DNA of 64,000 nucleotides from Lysobacter enzymogenes (GCF_017355525.1 NZ_CP067395.1:3565001-3629000); one strand, 5' to 3'; positions 46,540-58,535 are shown, counted from the first letter of the stretch. A program made the numbers and translations. Notes: generated by a model from the sequence alone, not told the origin.

Positions 46540-47508
46540 GTGACTTCGACGCGCTCGCTAAGTCCGCGATTTGCCTACAAAAGCGACAAGCTCAAGCCGC
46601 TGCGGGCGTTCTGCCAAACCGCGCGCCTGGGCTCGGTCTCACGCGCGGCCGAGGCGCTGTACCTCAGTCAGCCGGCGGTGACCCTGCAGTTGCAGGCGCT
46701 GGAACGCGAAATGGGCGTGCGCCTGCTCGAACGCAGCGGCCGCCGGCTGGCCCTGACCCGCGAAGGCGAGGCGCTTTACGAACTGGCCCGGCCACTGGTC
46801 GAGGGCCTGGACGGGCTGGAAGGCGTATTCCGCGAACGCATCCGCGGCCTCGACGCCGGCGAGCTCAACGTCGCCGCGGGCAGCTCGACCATCCTCTACC
46901 TGCTGCCGAAGATCGTCGAAGCCTTCCGCGCCGCGCACCCGGAGGTGCGGCTGACCCTGCACAACGTCACCGGCGCCGGCGGCCTCGACCTGCTGCGCTC
47001 CGACGGCGTCGACCTCGCCGTCGGCTCGATGCTCGACGTGCCCGGCGACCTCAGCTACGCCCCGGTCTACCGCTTCGAACCGATGCTGATCGCGCCGCGC
47101 GACCATCCGCTGGCCAAGCTCGACACGCTGACCCTGCAGGACCTGAGCCCGTACGGCCTGATCCTGCCGCCGCAGCGACTGACGACCTACCGCATGGTCG
47201 ATCTGGTGTTCCAGCAGAACCGGGTGCCGTACACGGTGGCGCTGGAAGTCGGCGGCTGGGAGGTCATCAAGCAGTACGTGGCGATGGGCTTGGGGATCAG
47301 CATCGTCACTGCGATCTGTCTGACCGAGGCCGACCGCGCGCGGCTGTCGGCGCGGTCGCTGGCGGATTATTTTCCGTCGCGCAGCTATGGCGTGGTGGTG
47401 CGCAAGGGCAAGTATCTGTCGCCGCAGGCGCGGGCGTTCACCGAATTGATCCAGCCGGCGTTGTTCGAGCGTGGCGACTATTACGCGACCGGCCAGTCGG
47501 ATCGCTGA
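46540..47508 (+). CDS. LysR family regulator, CysB-like, divergent from aceBA
   Basis: 322-residue LysR protein; N-terminal HTH LRAFCQTARLGSVSRAAEALYLSQPAVTLQLQALEREMGVRLLERSGRR, then a substrate-binding domain with GELNVAAGSSTILYLLPKIVEAF. The start is a GTG (MTSTRSLSPRFAYKSDKLKPL); no better ATG lies close. Divergence from aceBA across 132 nt suggests it controls the glyoxylate shunt, with a metabolite ligand. CysB-like rather than classical IclR/FadR control of ace genes is notable. Target assignment is inference. Confidence 0.9.
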   Translation: MTSTRSLSPRFAYKSDKLKPLRAFCQTARLGSVSRAAEALYLSQPAVTLQLQALEREMGVRLLERSGRRLALTREGEALYELARPLVEGLDGLEGVFRERIRGLDAGELNVAAGSSTILYLLPKIVEAFRAAHPEVRLTLHNVTGAGGLDLLRSDGVDLAVGSMLDVPGDLSYAPVYRFEPMLIAPRDHPLAKLDTLTLQDLSPYGLILPPQRLTTYRMVDLVFQQNRVPYTVALEVGGWEVIKQYVAMGLGISIVTAICLTEADRARLSARSLADYFPSRSYGVVVRKGKYLSPQARAFTELIQPALFERGDYYATGQSDR

Positions 47509-47519
47509 TCGGTGGGCCC

Positions 47520-47782
47520 TCATCCGCCCCTCCGGGGCACCTTCTCCCGCAGGCGGGGTGAGGGGGCGCGCTTGCGAGCCACCGGCTCGCGCGCCACCGA
47601 ACGCCCGAACGCTCTGCGTTCGGGCTGGGGAACGCCGTGACCCATTGCGGCGCAGGTTGCCGCCCTCATCGGCCCCTTCGGGGCACCTTCTCCCGCAAGC
47701 GGGAGAAGGGACAGCAATCAGCGTCGCTGCTTGAAGCCCCTCTCCCGCTTGCGGGAGAGGGGTTGGGGTGAGGGCAGCCCCA
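47520..47782. repeat. Cluster of CCCTCATC / CTCCCGC palindromic repeats
   Basis: Several inverted modules: CCCTCATCCGCCCCTCCGGG, CACCTTCTCCCGC with AGGCGGGGTGAGGG, GGCTCGC pairs, then GCCCTCATCGGCC... and CTCCCGCAAGCGGGAG, ending CTCTCCCGCTTGCGGGAGAG. The same family is at 363-480. It separates the convergent LysR and collagenase genes. Confidence 0.7.
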
Positions 47783-47790
47783 GCGAAACC

Positions 47791-50442
47791 TCAGTACCGC
47801 GCGCTCACCTTGACGCCCGAGAACGCGCTCGCCGCATGCACGGCCACATACACATACCCCGCCGGCGCATTGGCGATCGTCACCGACTCGCCGTTGCCGG
47901 CCTTGGCCGAACGGTACTGATACGACTCGCGCGACGGCCAGTTGCCGGCGCTGACGTACAGATCGGCGTTGCCGCTGCCGCCCGCGGTATCGATCCGCAG
48001 CTGGCTCACGCCGGCCGGCAGGTACAGATAGAAGTAGGCGTAGTTGCCCGCCGTGGCCGCCGCGTTGCTGCGCGAGCAATTGCGGCCCAACGCGCGCGCG
48101 TCGCTGCCGGCGCACTCCGGCAGGCCCGGCTCGCTGACGCTGACCGAACGCGTGACCGTCGCGGTCGCGCCGCGATCGTCGGTCACGGTCAAGCTGACGC
48201 TGTAAGCGCCCGCCGCGGCGTAGGTCTTGCTCGGATTGGCTGCGGTCGAACCGCTGCCGTCGCCGAAGCTCCAACTGCGCGAAACGATCCGGCCATCGCT
48301 GTCGCCTGATGTATCGGTGAAGCTCACGCTCAAACCGCTGGCGACCGCGCTGAAGTTCGCCGTCGGCGGCTGGTTCGGCGTGCCGCCGCAGCCGCTGCCG
48401 GCCGGATCGGCCACGCACGGCAGCCAGGCCTTGAACGCGGCGTCGTTGCTCTGGCCGATGCCGGCCATATAGGTCGCATAGCCGGTGTAGTCGCCCGGAC
48501 GGAACCGCGCCAGGATCGCGTTCACCTGCTCGCGCCGCTGTTCGAACATGAAACGCACCGCCAGATAGCCCCAGCGATAGACCCGGTTGGTGCCGCTGTC
48601 GTAATCGTTGGCGTAGACCGTGCTCAAGGCGTAGGTCGCGCGCGCGGCCTCGGCGATGGCGGCGTCGTTGCTGACCTGCCGGTACTGATACGACAGGTAC
48701 TCGGCGAAGCCTTCGACCCACCACACGGTCTTTTGCTGCATCGCCGCCTGGAAGTCGCCCCACATGTCGAAACGGCCGTCGAGGTAGTGCACGTACTCGT
48801 GGGTCAGGTTCCAGATCTCGAAGGTCGGGCGCAGCCACTCGGCCTCGTAGGCGATGAAGCGCGCCTGGTTGCCGGGTGCGGACGGATCGCCTTCCAGGTA
48901 CATGCCGCCGTTGTTGGTGTCGATGCCGAAGATCGCGCCGGCGTAGATGCCGTAGTCGTCGCTGCTGTCGAACACCGCCATTTCCAGGCTGGCGTTGTTG
49001 TCGCCGGCGACCGGCACGCCGCCGGTGGCGAGTTCGCGGTGGAAGTAGGCCTCCTGTCCGGACACCGTGGCGCAGGCGCTGGCCAGTTCCGACGCGCTCA
49101 TCTGCTGCGCGCGCAGGGTCAAGGTGGCGCTGCAGGTGTGGCGGACCGGCAGCGCCGCCGCTTCCAGGCGCGGCACGAAATCGCACTGGCCGTAGTAGGC
49201 GCAGTTGCCGGCGTCGTAGTACTGCGCCATTTCGCCGATGCCGACCCACAGCCGCGCGGTCGCGCCGGTGATCGAGCTGCGGTCGATCAGCGCCTTGGCG
49301 CGGGCGCGCGCCAGCGTCTTGAGCGCGCCGTCGTATTGCAGGAAGCGCGCCATCTCGCGGCCGGCGTTCGACGCCAGATACGCCCGGTCGGTGCCGAGCA
49401 AAGCGAAGTTGCGGTTGGCGAAGTTGTACAGCGTGTCGACGATGGAGGTGTCCGACTGCACCAGCGCGCGGAACGCCGCGTCCTGGTGGCCGCGGAAGGT
49501 CACGGTGTAGGCGTTGTTGACCGCGACCTTCATCCAGTAGAACGCGTCGTAGCGGCTGTCGTAGCTGTCGAGCAGGCGCTTGACGACGTACAGGTAGCGC
49601 GCGTTCTCAGCCGCGCTGTCGATCAGGGTCACGTACTCGGCCAGGATCTCGCCGTGCGCATCGTCGATGCGGCCGAAGTTGGCGTTGGCGGCGAACGCGT
49701 CCAGCGCCGGCCGAATCGCGTTGCGCAGCGCGGCGCCATAGCTGCCGACCGCGCTGTCGTAGTACTGCACGTAATAGCCGGCGCGCAGGAACAGCACCAG
49801 TTGCAGAGTGCCGCCGGCGTTGGTGCCGTCGTAAGCGCGCGCCGAAGCGGCGAACGCGTCGGCGACGCTGACCATCTGCGCCTCGCGGAAGGTCGCGTAC
49901 GCCTGGCTGCCGCTCAAACCGAACAACTGGTTGACGCAGTCCGGCGCGGCCGCGCGTACCGCCGAGGCAAGCGCGGCGCCGCTGAGCGAACCGAAGCTGT
50001 TCGGATCGCAGGCCGCCGCGGCCTTGGCCGTGCGCGCGAACGACAGCAGCGACGGCCGCTTGAGCGGGTCGCGGCGCACACCCGCGCCGTCGTAGGCGCT
50101 GTCGGCGCGATCGGGCAACAACGGCTGCTGCGGCGCGCGCTGCGCCGGCGCCAGCGAGCGCGGTTGGCGGTGTTCGCCGAACAACTGGCGTTCGGTCGCG
50201 GGCTGCTTGCGCGCGGCGCCGGCGACAACGGTGCGCGAGGCCGCGAATGCAGCGGCGACGGCGCTATGGCCGGGCGCCGACGGCGCGGATGCGGCGGCGG
50301 ACGACGCGGCGGCGGCGGTGCCGGCGGTCGGCGACGGCGCCGCTTCGAACGCGGACGGCAAAGCGAAACTGGCGAACACCGCCAACGCGGCGGCGCCGGC
50401 GAACAGGGCCCGCAACGGGCCCGGACGGAAAACGAAAGACAT
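47791..50442 (-). CDS. Secreted M9 family collagenase
   Basis: 883-residue secreted zinc protease. It has a signal peptide (LRALFAGAAALAVFASFALPSAFEA) and an Ala/Ser-rich linker. An M9N-like activator region with DPNSFGSLSGAALASAVRAAAPDCVNQLFGL follows, then the gluzincin catalytic domain with HEYVH (His548, His552) and Glu577 in WWVEGFAEYLS, 24 residues after the motif. A PKD domain (PPTANFSAVASGLSVSFTDTSGDSDGRIVSRSWSFGDG) and a PPC-type C-terminal domain (YFYLYLPAGVSQLRIDTAGGSGNADLYV) follow. The ATG at 50442 has AAGGAGA upstream. Collagenolytic or general protein degradation fits a lytic soil bacterium. Confidence 0.93.
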   Translation of the reverse strand: MSFVFRPGPLRALFAGAAALAVFASFALPSAFEAAPSPTAGTAAAASSAAASAPSAPGHSAVAAAFAASRTVVAGAARKQPATERQLFGEHRQPRSLAPAQRAPQQPLLPDRADSAYDGAGVRRDPLKRPSLLSFARTAKAAAACDPNSFGSLSGAALASAVRAAAPDCVNQLFGLSGSQAYATFREAQMVSVADAFAASARAYDGTNAGGTLQLVLFLRAGYYVQYYDSAVGSYGAALRNAIRPALDAFAANANFGRIDDAHGEILAEYVTLIDSAAENARYLYVVKRLLDSYDSRYDAFYWMKVAVNNAYTVTFRGHQDAAFRALVQSDTSIVDTLYNFANRNFALLGTDRAYLASNAGREMARFLQYDGALKTLARARAKALIDRSSITGATARLWVGIGEMAQYYDAGNCAYYGQCDFVPRLEAAALPVRHTCSATLTLRAQQMSASELASACATVSGQEAYFHRELATGGVPVAGDNNASLEMAVFDSSDDYGIYAGAIFGIDTNNGGMYLEGDPSAPGNQARFIAYEAEWLRPTFEIWNLTHEYVHYLDGRFDMWGDFQAAMQQKTVWWVEGFAEYLSYQYRQVSNDAAIAEAARATYALSTVYANDYDSGTNRVYRWGYLAVRFMFEQRREQVNAILARFRPGDYTGYATYMAGIGQSNDAAFKAWLPCVADPAGSGCGGTPNQPPTANFSAVASGLSVSFTDTSGDSDGRIVSRSWSFGDGSGSTAANPSKTYAAAGAYSVSLTVTDDRGATATVTRSVSVSEPGLPECAGSDARALGRNCSRSNAAATAGNYAYFYLYLPAGVSQLRIDTAGGSGNADLYVSAGNWPSRESYQYRSAKAGNGESVTIANAPAGYVYVAVHAASAFSGVKVSARY

Positions 50443-51168
50443 CGCGAATCTCCTTGATGGCAGGACGGCCGCGGCGGCCGCGCGGTGCGCGGCGACGCCC
50501 GCATCAGCGAACACGGCCGGGACGAATCGGACGACGGAACGGCGATACGGCTGAGCGACGACCTGCGCAGCGGCGGCGGCGGAAGACCTGCGCGAAACGG
50601 CTGCGCGGATCGGCCGCAAGCGCGCGGCTGAGCAGCGGCCGCGCTGAGGCGCGGCGCGAAAGCTGGCGATGGATCGGGCGGCTGCGCTCGGCGAACGGGC
50701 GCGGCGGCCGCCGCGCGGGACGCGCAGTCCCGTGCGGCCGCGTCGCCGCGTCCGTCGCGTCTGCGCTCTCTTGCTGCGCGCCGCCCGGCCGCGCCGCGCG
50801 CACGCACGCCGGCACGGCCGGCCCAAGGCCGAACCCGGCATGCGCTGCGACGGCACGGCCGCCCCTGACGGCCGCGAGCCACCGATCGGCCGCGGCCCCG
50901 CGCGGTCGGTCATCGCCGCGACATCGAAGGCTGCTAATCGGTATACCGTATACGATATGTGCGGAATCCGTGGCGATTCCGTGACTGCGGTTGTGGCTCC
51001 GCGCGAACTTCCTGCCGCTCATCGGCGCGCACGGCGGCACGTTCTGGGCGTGCAATGCGCGCTTTTGCGAAGCGCATCCCACTAAAGTACTAAGTCGCTC
51101 ACGCTCGCTCGCCGCATAGCCGCGACCGCCGCCACATTTCCGGCGCAAGCCTTGGATAGACTGGCCGC
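50443..51168. other. 726-nt non-coding region with palindromes
   Basis: Between the divergent collagenase and GntR genes. Coding-looking frames here are Arg/Ala-rich GC artefacts. An AT-rich core holds GTATAC twice (50941-50946 and within CGTATACG 50947-50954) and a GGAATC/GATTCC inverted pair (50963-50980), plausible operators. The remainder is GC-rich with no feature recognised. Confidence 0.5.
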
Positions 51169-51879
51169 ATGAGCATCCTGCCGCGTTCGCTGTCCGACCA
51201 AGCCTTCGAAGTGGTGCGCGAGCGCATTTTGTCGACCCAGATCCCGCCGCTGGCGCCGATCCGCCAGGAGCTGCTGGCCGAGGAACTGGGGATCAGCAAG
51301 ATCCCGCTGCGCGAGGCGCTGAGCCGGCTGGAAGAACAGGGCCTGCTGTCCTCGCACCCGAACCGCGGCTTTTTCGTGCCGCCGCTGACCTCGACCGAGG
51401 CCGAGGAAGTGTTCGCGCTGCGCCTCAAGATCGAGCCGGAAGCCGCCGCCCAGGCCTGCCTGAGCGCCTGCGAGGCCGGCCAGGAGGCCGCGCGCGCCGC
51501 GTTCCTGGCCTGGGAGCAGGCCGACCACGGCGACCCCAACGCCAGCGTGCGCTGCAACCGCGCCTTCCACCTCGCCCTGGTGACGCCGGGCGGGCGCCAG
51601 GTCACCGCACAACTGATCGAGCGCCTGCAGGTGCTGGCCGAGCGCTACGTGCGCAAGCACCTGGAACCGGTCGGGCGCGAAGCGCGCGCGGCCAACGAAC
51701 ACCTCGGCATCCTGCAGGCCTGGCTGCAACGCGACGCCGCGCTGGTCGACCAACTGCTGTCGACCCACATCCTCAGCACCCTGCACGACCTGCGCGCCCA
51801 GCTCGAACAAATCCCGCTGACCGGCCCGCTGCTGCCGGATTTCCGCCGCGCCCCGCGGCGGCGCCGCGAACCGGCCTGA
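51169..51879 (+). CDS. GntR family transcriptional regulator (FCD)
   Basis: 236-residue regulator. Winged helix: SLSDQAFEVVRERILSTQIPPLAPIRQELLAEELGISKIPLREALSRLEEQGLLSSHPNRGFFVPPL. The C-terminal all-helical FCD domain has EEVFALRLKIEPEAAAQA, then HLALVTPGGRQ and EHLGILQAWLQRDAALVDQLLSTHI, with the His residues that bind metal in such domains. The ATG at 51169 has no strong Shine-Dalgarno. Targets unknown; the palindromic sequence near 50941 may be its site. Confidence 0.92.
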   Translation: MSILPRSLSDQAFEVVRERILSTQIPPLAPIRQELLAEELGISKIPLREALSRLEEQGLLSSHPNRGFFVPPLTSTEAEEVFALRLKIEPEAAAQACLSACEAGQEAARAAFLAWEQADHGDPNASVRCNRAFHLALVTPGGRQVTAQLIERLQVLAERYVRKHLEPVGREARAANEHLGILQAWLQRDAALVDQLLSTHILSTLHDLRAQLEQIPLTGPLLPDFRRAPRRRREPA

Positions 51880-51903
51880 GCGAACCCGCTTGAAAAAATG
51901 AAA

Positions 51904-51942
51904 ACGGATTCCGGCTCACACCGGAATCCGTCTTTGATTTTT
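51904..51942 (+). terminator. Intrinsic terminator after the GntR gene
   Basis: ACGGATTCCGG and CCGGAATCCGT with loop CTCACA, followed by CTTTGATTTTT. Strong stem and T-run. Confidence 0.9.
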
Positions 51943-52240
51943 CCGTTGCCGTTGCCGTTGCTTCTTGCTCCCCCCGCCGCCCCGAACTCGCTACAGGCAA
52001 ACGCAGACCCGAAGGGCGCGCGCATGGATGCGCGCGTGCGGGACCGGGCCAGGATGGCCCTTGTCCCGCATCCCCGCGCAAGCTCCGAACCATAGTGGCT
52101 CTTGATTCGAGAACAAGGAAAGCGCCTTTCTTTGGTTACTTTCTTTGGCAAGACAAAGAAAGTGACCCGGCCGCTTGCGGACGGAAGCCGTTGATTGCGG
52201 CTGGTCGCCACACGACACACCGCCCACGGCGAAACCAACA
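51943..52240 (+). repeat. ~270-bp dispersed repeat, copy 1, with long hairpin
   Basis: Begins with a CCGTTG hexamer run (51943-51960), then a stretch from 51967 that matches 58575 onward almost base for base. It contains a hairpin (52134-52167) with 14-bp arms (GGTTACTTTCTTTG/CAAAGAAAGTGACC, one G-T pair) and ends near a REP array. No coding function assigned. Confidence 0.85.
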
Positions 52241-52284
52241 GCAAAACGACAGAAAGAAAGGGGGCACAGTAGTCGAGTTGTCGC

Positions 52285-52422
52285 GGTCGCAGCTTGCGCA
52301 GCTCCTACAGGGGCCTCGTATCCGACTGTAGGAGCGACGCGAGTCGCGACCGCGAAACCACAGCCACTGCGCAGGTTTCGTCGTAGTTGCGTTTTCGCGG
52401 TCGCGACTCGCGTCGCTCCTAC
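52285..52422. repeat. Three REP elements in a row
   Basis: Minus REP 52285-52308 (CTGC-type arms, GCAA loop), plus REP 52328-52351 and minus REP 52399-52422 (both GCGAC/GTCGC arms around GCGA). The last two form a matched inverted pair. Confidence 0.8.
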
Positions 52423-52486
52423 AGGAGCTCCAGCAGGTTTCGTTCGCGGCGACAGGCGCTGCGACCACGCCACCCCGACACCGCCC

Positions 52487-53167
52487 TCAAACCGTCCCGC
52501 GGTTCTTGCCGATAAACGGCCGGCAATACTCGCGAATCCGCCGCATGTCCGCATCCATATCGTCGCCCAGATGAAACGCCGGCCCGATCCCGATCACCTT
52601 GTCGGGATAATGGAAATACGCCAGCACCACCGGCACGTCCGCGTTCTTGGCGATCTTCCAAAAGCCCGCCTTCCACTTCTCGACCCGCTTGCGCGTGCCT
52701 TCCGGCGCGATGCCGAGCCAGAGCTTCTCCGCGCCCTTCATCATCGCCACCGCCTGATCGATGACCCCATGGGCGGCGCTGCGGTTGATCGGAATCACCC
52801 CGAAGCGGCGCAGCATGAACCCCACCACCGGCACCTTGAACAGCGATTCCTTGGCGATGATGTTGACGTTCAGGCCCATCGCCGCCTTGGCCGCGAACGC
52901 CCACACCCCGTCCCAGTTGGACGAATGCGGAATGCCGATCAGCACCGCGCGCGGGATGTCGGGGAACTGGCCGACCATGCGCCAGCCGCCCAGGCGCAGG
53001 ATCGCGCGGCCGGTCCACTGCGCCAGCCGGCTGCGCTTGACCCGCGGCACGTTCGGCGGCAGCGGCAGCACGATCGAGCCGTCGGGCGCGCCCGGCGGAT
53101 GCTGGTAGGGGGCGTGGGGCGGGCCGTTCGGCGCGTGGTCGGCGGGGGTCTCGGGTTCGGCTGACAT
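52487..53167 (-). CDS. Lysophospholipid acyltransferase family protein
   Basis: 226-residue PlsC-like acyltransferase. Motif I is IPHSSNWDGVW (H-x4-D), motif III is IAPEGTRKRVEKWKAGFWKIA, and a FKVPVVGFMLRRFGVIPI region lies between them. The N-terminal ~45 residues are Pro-rich. Probably acylates glycerolipid or a related lipid at the inner membrane; substrate unknown. Start at 53167 (MSAEPETPADHAP). It lies 25 nt downstream of arfB on the same strand. Confidence 0.86.
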   Translation of the reverse strand: MSAEPETPADHAPNGPPHAPYQHPPGAPDGSIVLPLPPNVPRVKRSRLAQWTGRAILRLGGWRMVGQFPDIPRAVLIGIPHSSNWDGVWAFAAKAAMGLNVNIIAKESLFKVPVVGFMLRRFGVIPINRSAAHGVIDQAVAMMKGAEKLWLGIAPEGTRKRVEKWKAGFWKIAKNADVPVVLAYFHYPDKVIGIGPAFHLGDDMDADMRRIREYCRPFIGKNRGTV

Positions 53168-53192
53168 GCAGTCTCCGTGCGTGGTTCGCGGG

Positions 53193-53597
53193 TCAATCCC
53201 ACTCGCGCTGCGAGCGCCCGCGCTTGGTCTGGCCGCGCTCGCGTTTGGCGCCCAGACGGCGTTCCTTGGCGGCGCGGCTGGGCTTGGTGGCCACGCGCGG
53301 CTTGGGCGCGCGCAGGCCGCTGTCGACGAACGCGGCCAGGCGCTCGCGCGCGTCCTCGCGGTTGCGTTCCTGGGTGCGGAAGCGTTGGGCGCTGATCACC
53401 AGCACGCCGTCGTTGGTCACCCGCCGGTCGCGCTTGGCCAGCAAGCGTTCGCGCACGGCTTCGGGCAACGACGGCGACTGGGCGACGTCGAAGCGCAATT
53501 CCACCGCGGTGGCGACCTTGTTGACGTTCTGCCCGCCGGGACCGGTCGACCGCACGAAGCGTTCGACCAGTTCCGTCTCGGGGATGGTGATGGCCAT
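53193..53597 (-). CDS. arfB: Alternative ribosome-rescue factor / peptidyl-tRNA hydrolase ArfB
   Basis: 134-residue release-factor-like protein that hydrolyses peptidyl-tRNA on stalled ribosomes. The GGQ motif is in RSTGPGGQNVNKVATAVELRF (Gly21-Gly22-Gln23). The basic C-terminal tail RAAKERRLGAKRERGQTKRGRSQREWD fits the mRNA-channel tail of ArfB. Length near the ~140 residues of E. coli ArfB. It lies upstream of the acyltransferase. Confidence 0.94.
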   Translation of the reverse strand: MAITIPETELVERFVRSTGPGGQNVNKVATAVELRFDVAQSPSLPEAVRERLLAKRDRRVTNDGVLVISAQRFRTQERNREDARERLAAFVDSGLRAPKPRVATKPSRAAKERRLGAKRERGQTKRGRSQREWD

Positions 53598-53840
53598 GCT
53601 CTCCTCCGTCGGCGATTGTAGTCGGCGGCGGCCATTCGTCCATGACGGGCGTTTCGACCCGGATCGCGCTGCGTGCGGATTGGGCGACGTTGCCGGCGCG
53701 ATCGCGCCCGGTCACCGCCGCATCGTTGACGCGGCCGCCGCCGCGGGGGGACGATGGCCGTCCGCGCCCCACCGGGCGCGATCCGGTCGGTCCCGTCCGA
53801 TACCCGAGCGATACCCGAGCGATCCAAGGAGGAAGCCCGC

Positions 53841-54587
53841 ATGAAACGCCCGTCCCGTCCGTCCGCGCCGCGTTGGCCGGCCGTCCTGGCCCTGGCGGCG
53901 GCATGCATGGCCGCGCCCGTCGCCGGCGCGCAGGCCATCGACCAGCGTTACGACCCGGCCAACGTCAACAACCGCATCGACAACCCGGCCTTCCAGCGGC
54001 AAATGAACCATCAGGCCCAGTCGATCGCCGAAAGCATGATCGGCCGTCAGGCCAACGGCACCGAGCAGCAGATCCTGAGCCAGTTCAACCAGGTCCAGAC
54101 CCAGGCGCTGCGGCAGATGCAGGGCGCGCTCGACCGCATGCCCGCGCAGGGCGCGGGCGCGGCCTACGGCGGCCAGCCGCAGCTGGACGCGCGCGCGATC
54201 CAGCAGTTGCAGCAGTCGCCGGAAGGGCGTTACGTGCTCGAGCAGATGGCCGGGCAGCAGCGCGGCGGCGGCGGCAGCGGCGGTTATCCGGCCCAGTACC
54301 AACAGCAGGCGCGGCAGCCGCAGAACGAGTACGAGCGGCTGTATCAGCAGGCCTATGGCCAGCTGCCGCCGCAACCGGCACCGCAATATCAGGGCGGCTA
54401 TCCGCAGCAGGGCTACGGCGCCCAGGGCGGCTACGCGCCGCCGCAGTCCTCGGTCGGCCGCGCGCTCGGCGGGGCGCTGCTGCAGGACGTCACCAACGCC
54501 GCGATCCAGCGCTCGATCGGGCCGCGCGTGCAGGTGCAGGGCAATCCGTATTACGTGCCCAGCAACAATCGCGGCCGCCGGCCCTGA
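53841..54587 (+). CDS. Secreted Gln/Gly/Pro-rich protein, function unknown
   Basis: 248-residue protein with signal peptide (WPAVLALAAACMAAPVAGAQA). The mature part is low-complexity: NNRIDNPAFQRQMNHQAQSIAESM, then Gln/Gly-Tyr stretches such as QQQARQPQNEYERLYQQAYGQLPPQPAPQYQGGYPQQGYGAQGG, ending SVGRALGGALLQDVTNAAIQRSIGPRVQVQGNPYYVPSNN. A strong AAGGAGG ribosome site precedes the ATG. No catalytic motif. Likely periplasmic or surface; may be a disordered envelope protein. Confidence 0.78.
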   Translation: MKRPSRPSAPRWPAVLALAAACMAAPVAGAQAIDQRYDPANVNNRIDNPAFQRQMNHQAQSIAESMIGRQANGTEQQILSQFNQVQTQALRQMQGALDRMPAQGAGAAYGGQPQLDARAIQQLQQSPEGRYVLEQMAGQQRGGGGSGGYPAQYQQQARQPQNEYERLYQQAYGQLPPQPAPQYQGGYPQQGYGAQGGYAPPQSSVGRALGGALLQDVTNAAIQRSIGPRVQVQGNPYYVPSNNRGRRP

Positions 54588-54619
54588 GGGTGATGGGCTT
54601 GCGGCGGGTTCGCCGCTGC

Positions 54620-54705
54620 TGAGACGAAAGCGTCGGGCCTGAAAGCCCTCCCACAACAGCCGTCGCGCTGTGGCAGAGCCTTCAGGCCCGATGTTTTGGC
54701 TGTTG
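54620..54705. repeat. GGGCTGAAGCCC-type palindromic repeat
   Basis: GCGTCGGGCCTGAAAGCCC...CCCACA with a mirrored TGTGGCAGAGCCTTCAGGCCCGATG downstream. The same core is in the 17700-18034 tandem repeat. Located between the Gln-rich gene and truC. Confidence 0.6.
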
Positions 54706-54770
54706 CCGGAATACCCTCGCCGCCGGCGCCGCGGTCGTTGCGGGTGGTCGACGCTTCGCGCCCCGCCGCC

Positions 54771-55508
54771 CTACTGCGCCCGCTCGAACAGCGCCAACGC
54801 CTTCGCGAACTCCGCATCCGCCGGCGCCACCGCCTCGACCCGCTCGCCGCTGTGCGGATGCACGAACGCCAGCCGCTGCGCGTGCAGCAGCATGCGATGG
54901 ATCCCGAGCATGCGGAAGCTGCGGTTGTGGCGGCCGTCGCCGTGGCTGGTGTCGCCGATCAGGTGATGCGACAGGTGCTTGAGGTGGCGCCGGATCTGGC
55001 GGAAGCGCCCGGTCAGCGGCTGCGCGCGCAGCAGCGCGTAGCGCGAGGTGTCGAAACCCGCCGACGGCAGCGCCAGTTCGGTCCGCGCCAGCACCGCGAA
55101 GCGGGTCTGCGCCGGCTTCTTCAACGGCTTGCCGGGCCCGCCGTCGAGATCGTGGTCGACTTCGAACGCGTCTTCGCCGGGCCAGCCGCGGCACACCGCC
55201 AGATAATCCTTTTCGACCTCGCGCGACATCAGCACCTTGCCCAGCGCCGAGGCGGTCTCGCGGTCGAACGCCAGCAGCAGGCAGCCGCTGGTGGCGCGGT
55301 CGAGGCGGTGGACCAGGAAGATCGGCCGGCCGAACTGCTCGCGCAGGCGGTCGGCGGCGAAGTCGGTCTCGCCGCGGGCCAGCGCGCTGTCGTGAACCAT
55401 CAGCCCCGCCGGCTTGTCGATGATGGCCAGGGCCTCGTCGGCGTACAGCACCGGCAGGGCAGCGGCGGGTTCGTTTGCATCGGCGGGACGGGTGTCTGAA
55501 CTGAACAT
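54771..55508 (-). CDS. truC: tRNA pseudouridine(65) synthase TruC-like
   Basis: 245-residue RluA-family pseudouridine synthase. The catalytic Asp motif is HRLDRATSGCLLLA, and the family tail is RFRQIRRHLKHLSHHLIGDTSHGDGRHNRSF, which matches TruC rather than RluD. It begins MFSSDTRPADANEPAAALPVLYADEALAIIDKPAGLMVH. E. coli TruC has ~260 residues. Target is presumed U65 of certain tRNAs, by family. Divergent from the M16 peptidase gene. Confidence 0.9.
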   Translation of the reverse strand: MFSSDTRPADANEPAAALPVLYADEALAIIDKPAGLMVHDSALARGETDFAADRLREQFGRPIFLVHRLDRATSGCLLLAFDRETASALGKVLMSREVEKDYLAVCRGWPGEDAFEVDHDLDGGPGKPLKKPAQTRFAVLARTELALPSAGFDTSRYALLRAQPLTGRFRQIRRHLKHLSHHLIGDTSHGDGRHNRSFRMLGIHRMLLHAQRLAFVHPHSGERVEAVAPADAEFAKALALFERAQ

Positions 55509-55640
55509 CGGATGGATGCGCGCTGCAAGCCGGCTGGGGAGGTGTGCTCCCATTGTCGTCTATGCCTGCAAGCGGCGCAGCCCCGCCCGCGTAGTCCGCC
55601 GTTCGCGCTGTTTGTGCGTTGCATCGCCGCAGTTCGCACG

Positions 55641-55704
55641 GTTCGAGATCGCAACCGTTGAATATCGGCACTGTTCGACATCGCCACCGTTCCACATCAG
55701 CACC
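55641..55704 (+). repeat. Four tandem 16-bp repeats upstream of the M16 peptidase gene
   Basis: Units GTTCGAGATCGCAACC, GTTGAATATCGGCACT, GTTCGACATCGCCACC and GTTCCACATCAGCACC run head to tail, with GTTnnAnATCnnnAC conserved. The last ends 33 nt before the ATG at 55738. An iteron-like regulator site is possible. Confidence 0.65.
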
Positions 55705-55737
55705 GCCCGACACCCGCAGTCCTCCACCGGAGTTTCC

Positions 55738-58518
<2,781 letters not shown>

Positions 58519-58535
58519 ACGGCGAGCTGCGGCCG

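Noticed and set aside
50247..50984. Open frames in the 726-nt collagenase-GntR gap
   Set aside because: Arg/Ala-rich GC artefacts with no recognisable domain or ribosome site.
52095..52331. A short open frame inside the ~270-bp repeat, present in both copies
   Set aside because: Shared because the DNA is duplicated; it has no ribosome site and spans the hairpin and REP sequence.
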